Source: Kutzneria sp. CA-103260 (lineage in GTDB: Bacteria; Actinomycetota; Actinomycetes; Mycobacteriales; Pseudonocardiaceae). Taken from it: DNA of 64,000 nt. Position 1 is the first letter of the stretch. Each line of letters begins with the position of its first letter. Below are positions 59,395 to 64,000 of the stretch, one piece after another. The stretch spans positions 4,898,001 through 4,962,000 of the forward strand of contig NZ_CP073318.1 in the NCBI RefSeq assembly GCF_018263855.1, given 5' to 3'. A program made the position numbers and the translations under genes. The notes under the pieces are model-generated. The model did no database searches. It saw only the letters and a program-made list of their open reading frames with translations, and was not told where the DNA came from.

Positions 59395-60924
59395 ATGGGT
59401 CGGACACTGGGCGTGGTCACCGAGACCGCCGCCGGCGAGACGCGGGTGGCGGCCACGCCGGCGACCGTGCGCCAACTGGCCGCCCTCGGCTACGAGGTGC
59501 TCGTCGAGTCCGGGGCCGGCGCGGCCGCGAGCTTCCCCGACGAGGCGTACACGCAGGCCGGGGCCCGGATCGCCGACCGCGGCGAGGCCTGGACCGCCGA
59601 TGTCGTGATCAAGGTGAACCCGCCGACCGATCCCGAGGTCGCGGCCCTGCGCGACGGCGCGACCCTGATCGGCATGATCGGCCCGGCGTTGCGGCCTGAA
59701 TTGGTCCAGACGCTGGCCGAGCGGCCGATCACCGCGCTGGCCATGGACGCGGTGCCCCGCATCTCCCGGGCCCAGGCCCTGGACGTGCTCAGCTCGATGG
59801 CCAACATCGCCGGCTACCGGGCCGTGATCGAGGCGGCCAACGTGTTCGGCCGGTTCTTCACCGGCCAGGTCACCGCGGCCGGCAAGGTGCCGCCGGCCAA
59901 GGTGCTGGTGGCCGGCGCGGGCGTGGCCGGCCTGGCCGCGATCGCCACCGCCAACAGCCTGGGCGCGGTGGTCCGGGCCACCGACCCGCGGGCCGAGGTC
60001 GCCGAGCAGGTGAAGTCGCTGGGCGGCGAGTTCCTGGCGGTCGACGTGGCCCAGGAGGTCAGCACCGACGGCTACGCCAAAGCCACCTCCGAGGCCTACG
60101 ACCGGCGGGCGGCCGAGATCTACGCCGAACAGGCCCGCGACGTCGACATCATCGTCACCACCGCGCTGATCCCCGGCCGGCCCGCGCCGCGACTGCTGAC
60201 CAAGGAACACGTGGCCAGCATGAAGGCCGGCAGCGTGATCGTCGACATGGCCGCCGTGCAGGGCGGCAACGTCGAGGGAACCGTGGCCGGCGAAGCGGTC
60301 GTGACGCCGAACGGCGTGACCATCATCGGCTACACGGATCTGGCCGGCCGGCTGCCCACCCAGGCCTCGCAGCTGTACGGCACCAACGTGGTGAACCTGT
60401 TGAAGCTGCTGACGCCGGGCAAGGACGGCGAAGTGGTGCTGGACTTCGAGGACGTGGTGATCCGCGGCATGACCGTGGTCCGCGAGGGCGAGACGACCTG
60501 GCCGCCACCCAAGATCAGCGTCAGCGCCGCGCCACCACAGCAGAAGCAGGAAACCCCTGCGCCGCAACAGCAACAGCAGCCGCGCCGAGGTCGGCACATC
60601 CTGGTGGCCGCCGCCGCGGTGGCCCTGTTCCTGCTGGTCGGCTTCTCCCCCAACGAGTTGATCGGCCACCTCACGGTGTTCGCGCTGTCCGTGGTGATCG
60701 GCTTCTACGTCATCGGCAACGTGCACCACGCGCTGCACACGCCGCTGATGTCGGTCACCAACGCCATCTCCGGCATCGTGGTGGTCGGCGCCCTGTTGCA
60801 GATCGGCCACAGCGGCGTGGTCGTCACGGTGCTGGCCACGGCCGCGGTGTTGCTGGCCAGCATCAACATCTTCGGCGGATTCGCCGTGACCCGGCGCATG
60901 CTCGGCATGTTCACGAGGAGCTGA
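59395..60924 (+). CDS. pntA: Proton-translocating NAD(P)+ transhydrogenase, alpha subunit
   Basis: A 509-residue fused alpha subunit. NAD-binding domain I (LGVVTETAAGETRVAATPATVRQLA; Rossmann VLVAGAGVAGLAAIATANSLGAVV near 165) reaches to ~375. A Pro/Gln-rich linker (PPQQKQETPAPQQQQQ) follows, then four membrane helices of domain II. It couples hydride transfer from NADH to NADP+ with proton import. ATG at 59395 has GGGAG upstream. pntB follows 2 bp later. Confidence 0.94.
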   Translation: MGRTLGVVTETAAGETRVAATPATVRQLAALGYEVLVESGAGAAASFPDEAYTQAGARIADRGEAWTADVVIKVNPPTDPEVAALRDGATLIGMIGPALRPELVQTLAERPITALAMDAVPRISRAQALDVLSSMANIAGYRAVIEAANVFGRFFTGQVTAAGKVPPAKVLVAGAGVAGLAAIATANSLGAVVRATDPRAEVAEQVKSLGGEFLAVDVAQEVSTDGYAKATSEAYDRRAAEIYAEQARDVDIIVTTALIPGRPAPRLLTKEHVASMKAGSVIVDMAAVQGGNVEGTVAGEAVVTPNGVTIIGYTDLAGRLPTQASQLYGTNVVNLLKLLTPGKDGEVVLDFEDVVIRGMTVVREGETTWPPPKISVSAAPPQQKQETPAPQQQQQPRRGRHILVAAAAVALFLLVGFSPNELIGHLTVFALSVVIGFYVIGNVHHALHTPLMSVTNAISGIVVVGALLQIGHSGVVVTVLATAAVLLASINIFGGFAVTRRMLGMFTRS

Positions 60925-60926
60925 CC

Positions 60927-62299
<1,373 letters not shown>

Positions 62300-62303
<4 letters not shown>

Positions 62304-63244
62304 GTCGTCAGCACGATCCGGCCGAAGACCTCACCGGCGTCCATCTTCCGGTGAGCCAGCACGGCCTGCTCCAACGGCAGCACCTCGTGCACCACGGCGG
62401 CCAGTTCGCCCCGCTCGGCGGCGGCGAACTGGCCGGTCCGCACGGCGCGGCGATCGTCGGCGGACACGGTGTCGGAGCTGAAGGTGGCGAAGGAGGTCGA
62501 CCTCCGGAACGCCGCCATCATCGTCACGCCGAAGTCGGCCGGCGGCTGGCCGCCCACCGCGCCGACGACCACCATGCGGCCGTTGGGATTGAGCCGGTCG
62601 AGGAAGGACGGCAGATCGGGGCCGGCCACCACGTCGATGATCACGTCCCAGCCCGCACTCGATCCGCCGGAGCGGTCCAGCACATGGGTCGCCCCGAGCT
62701 GACGCAGGCGCTCGCCGCGTTCGGGCGAGGACGTCGTCACCGACACCGGGCCGCTTCGGGCCGCGAGCTGCACGGTCATGATCCCGAGGCTACCCGCCGC
62801 GCCGCGCACCAGCACCGACTCGCCGGGTGCGAAGTGCGCGTGGGCGAGACCGAAATGCGCCACCACCCCGGCACTGCCGAGCGTCACGGCGTCCACAAAG
62901 GACAGATCCGGCGGCAGCTGGACGACGTCGGCCAGCGGGGCGACCGCCTGCTCGACATAGCCGCCCCCGGTGCCGGTGAACGCCCACACCCGTCGACCGA
63001 GCCACTCCGGGCCGACGCCGTCGCCGACGGCGGTCACCGTACCGGCCACCTCGCTGCCGGGGACGTGTCCTGCCCGGAAACCGTACGCGGCGAGCGCACC
63101 ACTGCGGATCAACGTGTCCGCGCCGGCGACGCCGATCGCCGCCACGTCGACCAGGACCTGCCCGGCGGCCGGGACCGGGTCGGGGAGCTCGACGACGGCC
63201 AGCCCGTCGGGGCCGCCGAACGTCCGAATCGCGATTGCCTTCAT
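62300..63244 (-). CDS. Zinc-independent quinone oxidoreductase (MDR family)
   Basis: A 314-residue medium-chain reductase: GAGDT-like catalytic region VAAIGVAGADTLIRSGAL, VPGSEVAGTVTAVGDGV, and the NADP-binding motif VLVRGAAGSLGIMTVQLA near 135. The structural Cys cluster of zinc alcohol dehydrogenases is absent, so it belongs to the quinone-oxidoreductase group. ATG at 63244 is seven bases after TAGCGT. It is divergent from a TetR gene, the probable regulator. Confidence 0.9.
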
Positions 63245-63251
63245 GGTTTCG

Positions 63252-63257
63252 ACGCTA
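63252..63257 (-). promoter_or_regulatory. -10 box TAGCGT for quinone-oxidoreductase gene
   Basis: Reverse-strand TAGCGT with seven bases to ATG 63244. It faces the TetR -10 at 63281 across 23 bp. Confidence 0.5.
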
Positions 63258-63280
63258 ACGAGCCCCGCTCGACGCCGGGC

Positions 63281-63286
63281 TAAAGT
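63281..63286 (+). promoter_or_regulatory. -10 box TAAAGT for TetR gene
   Basis: TAAAGT, seven bases, GTG at 63294. It is divergent from the quinone-oxidoreductase promoter. Confidence 0.5.
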
Positions 63287-63293
63287 GAGAACC

Positions 63294-63866
63294 GTGACCG
63301 ACCAGGCGACTCACATCCTGCGCTCCGACGCCCAGGACAACCGCGAACGCATCCTCGACGCGGCCCGCACCCTGTTCGCCACGGCCGGTCCCGAGGTGGC
63401 GATGCGGGACATCGCCCGGCAGGCCGGTGTGGGCCTCGCCACCGTCTACCGCCGCTTCCCCACCAAGGAAGCGCTGGCCGCCGAGGCGCTCGCGGACCGG
63501 ATGGGCGGTTGCCACGCGGTCATCGAGGAAGGGCTGGCCGATCCCGACCCGTGGCACGGACTCCGCCTGGTCATCGCGAAGATCTGCGAGCTGAACACCC
63601 GGGATCTCGGGGCCACCGCGGCCATCGCGGCGGCCTTCCCCACGGTTTTCGACCTGCCCGCGGCCCGCTCACGCTCGCTCACCTCACTGGCCGAACTGAC
63701 CCGCCGGGCCAAGGCCACCGGCCGCCTGCGCGCCGACCTCGTCGTGGACGACGTCGTGCTGGTGTTCATGGCCAACAACGGAATCCAGGCCGCCGCACCG
63801 GAAACCCTCGCCGCCGCCTCGCGACGGTTCGCCCAACTCGCCATCCGCTCGCTGGAAGCCGCCTAA
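63294..63866 (+). CDS. TetR-family regulator
   Basis: A 190-residue regulator. HTH VAMRDIARQAGVGLATVYRRFPTKEALAAEAL (~37-68) is followed by a helical ligand domain. GTG at 63294 is set by the -10 box, and the N-terminus reads THILRSDAQDNRERILDAAR. It is divergent from the quinone-oxidoreductase gene, typical of redox or xenobiotic-responsive pairs. Its stop overlaps the end of the convergent LysR gene by 3 bp. Confidence 0.9.
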   Translation: MTDQATHILRSDAQDNRERILDAARTLFATAGPEVAMRDIARQAGVGLATVYRRFPTKEALAAEALADRMGGCHAVIEEGLADPDPWHGLRLVIAKICELNTRDLGATAAIAAAFPTVFDLPAARSRSLTSLAELTRRAKATGRLRADLVVDDVVLVFMANNGIQAAAPETLAAASRRFAQLAIRSLEAA

Positions 63867-64000
63867 CGGGCCCAGCTGGCCGTCCACACGTCGTCGGTGC
63901 GGGTCGAAAGCCAGTTCTCGGCCAACCGTTGGCGGAGCCCGGCCAGGCCGGGATGGGCGTTGTCGGCCCGCCAGATCAGCGAGTGCGGGTAGACCGGAGT
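63863..64000 (-). CDS. LysR-family regulator, C-terminal end only
   Basis: The reverse strand is open for 45 codons from the window edge to TAG at 63863. It reads TPVYPHSLIWRADNAHPGL and ends LSTRTDDVWTASWAR. The PVYPHSLIWR...HPGLAGLRQ stretch is typical of the C-terminal end of the LysR substrate domain. The DNA-binding domain lies outside the window. Confidence 0.6.
   Translation of the reverse strand, partial: TPVYPHSLIWRADNAHPGLAGLRQRLAENWLSTRTDDVWTASWAR

Overview
The window is GC-rich with strongly G/C-biased third codon positions, many GTG starts, and regulator families typical of filamentous actinomycetes (SARP/AfsR, LuxR-ATPase, IclR, GntR, many TetR). The mix of genes and the intergenic palindromes suggest a large Pseudonocardiaceae-type genome (Amycolatopsis/Kutzneria-like). 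This placement is inference, because no rRNA or unique marker lies in the window. No tRNA, rRNA, CRISPR array, transposase or prophage was recognised. The stretch reads as ordinary chromosome-arm accessory and metabolic DNA, densely packed, with several opposing gene pairs overlapping at their 3' ends.

Layout. 1-12.2 kb: a 3'-truncated rifampicin-phosphotransferase-like gene, a CobW GTPase, a PH-domain protein, YccF, a degenerate sigma-like protein, a zinc-finger/ATPase/LuxR regulator, a flavin monooxygenase divergent from a class III CoA-transferase, an LLM oxidoreductase, a DUF427 protein, a TmrB-like protein and APS kinase. 12.3-25 kb: a PAPS-type sulfotransferase, an acyl-CoA oxidase, TetR, a secreted S53 peptidase, a kinase-fold protein, an IclR/metallo-beta-lactamase pair, an SDR/MFS/PP2C run and a TetR with twin operators. 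25-40 kb: a deazaflavin oxidoreductase, an OtrA/TetM-type ribosomal protection gene with an overlapping upstream leader ORF, GntR/EamA, Usp, two MFS transporters, a second DUF427, a pyruvate-dehydrogenase-E1-like enzyme with a divergent Lrp regulator, ornithine cyclodeaminase/DUF4436, two alpha/beta hydrolases and TetR. 40-50 kb: a RibA-RibD-CE7 esterase operon, membrane proteins, an MFS, and a MoxR-DUF58-VWA run preceded by a MobA-like gene and an ArsR/SRPBCC pair. 50-64 kb: two tandem paralogous giant SARP regulators, an MFS, the PntAB transhydrogenase, a quinone oxidoreductase/TetR pair and a partial LysR.

How the parts relate. APS kinase lies next to a PAPS-dependent sulfotransferase. Three candidate antibiotic-resistance proteins (rifamycin, tunicamycin and tetracycline types) lie within 28 kb. 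Several regulators sit beside readable operators: the TetR at 24.3 kb has twin 17-bp sites, ArsR a 42-bp inverted repeat, GntR CGGTCAGACCG, IclR GAAA-N6-TTTC, and the lipase TetR GGTAATC arms. Many genes begin 5-8 nt after a TANNNT -10 box with no Shine-Dalgarno sequence, so leaderless transcription looks common and decided several starts.

The least explained structures are two families of intergenic palindromic repeats, each present twice. Family I is an ~80-bp hairpin abutting a TGA stop at 36.3 and 44.6 kb. Family II, at 16.0 and 46.2 kb, is built on 30-bp units at the second site. Two short upstream ORFs are also notable, one ahead of the ribosomal protection gene and one ahead of the first SARP. 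Starts were chosen by eye from Shine-Dalgarno sites, -10 boxes and family N-termini.
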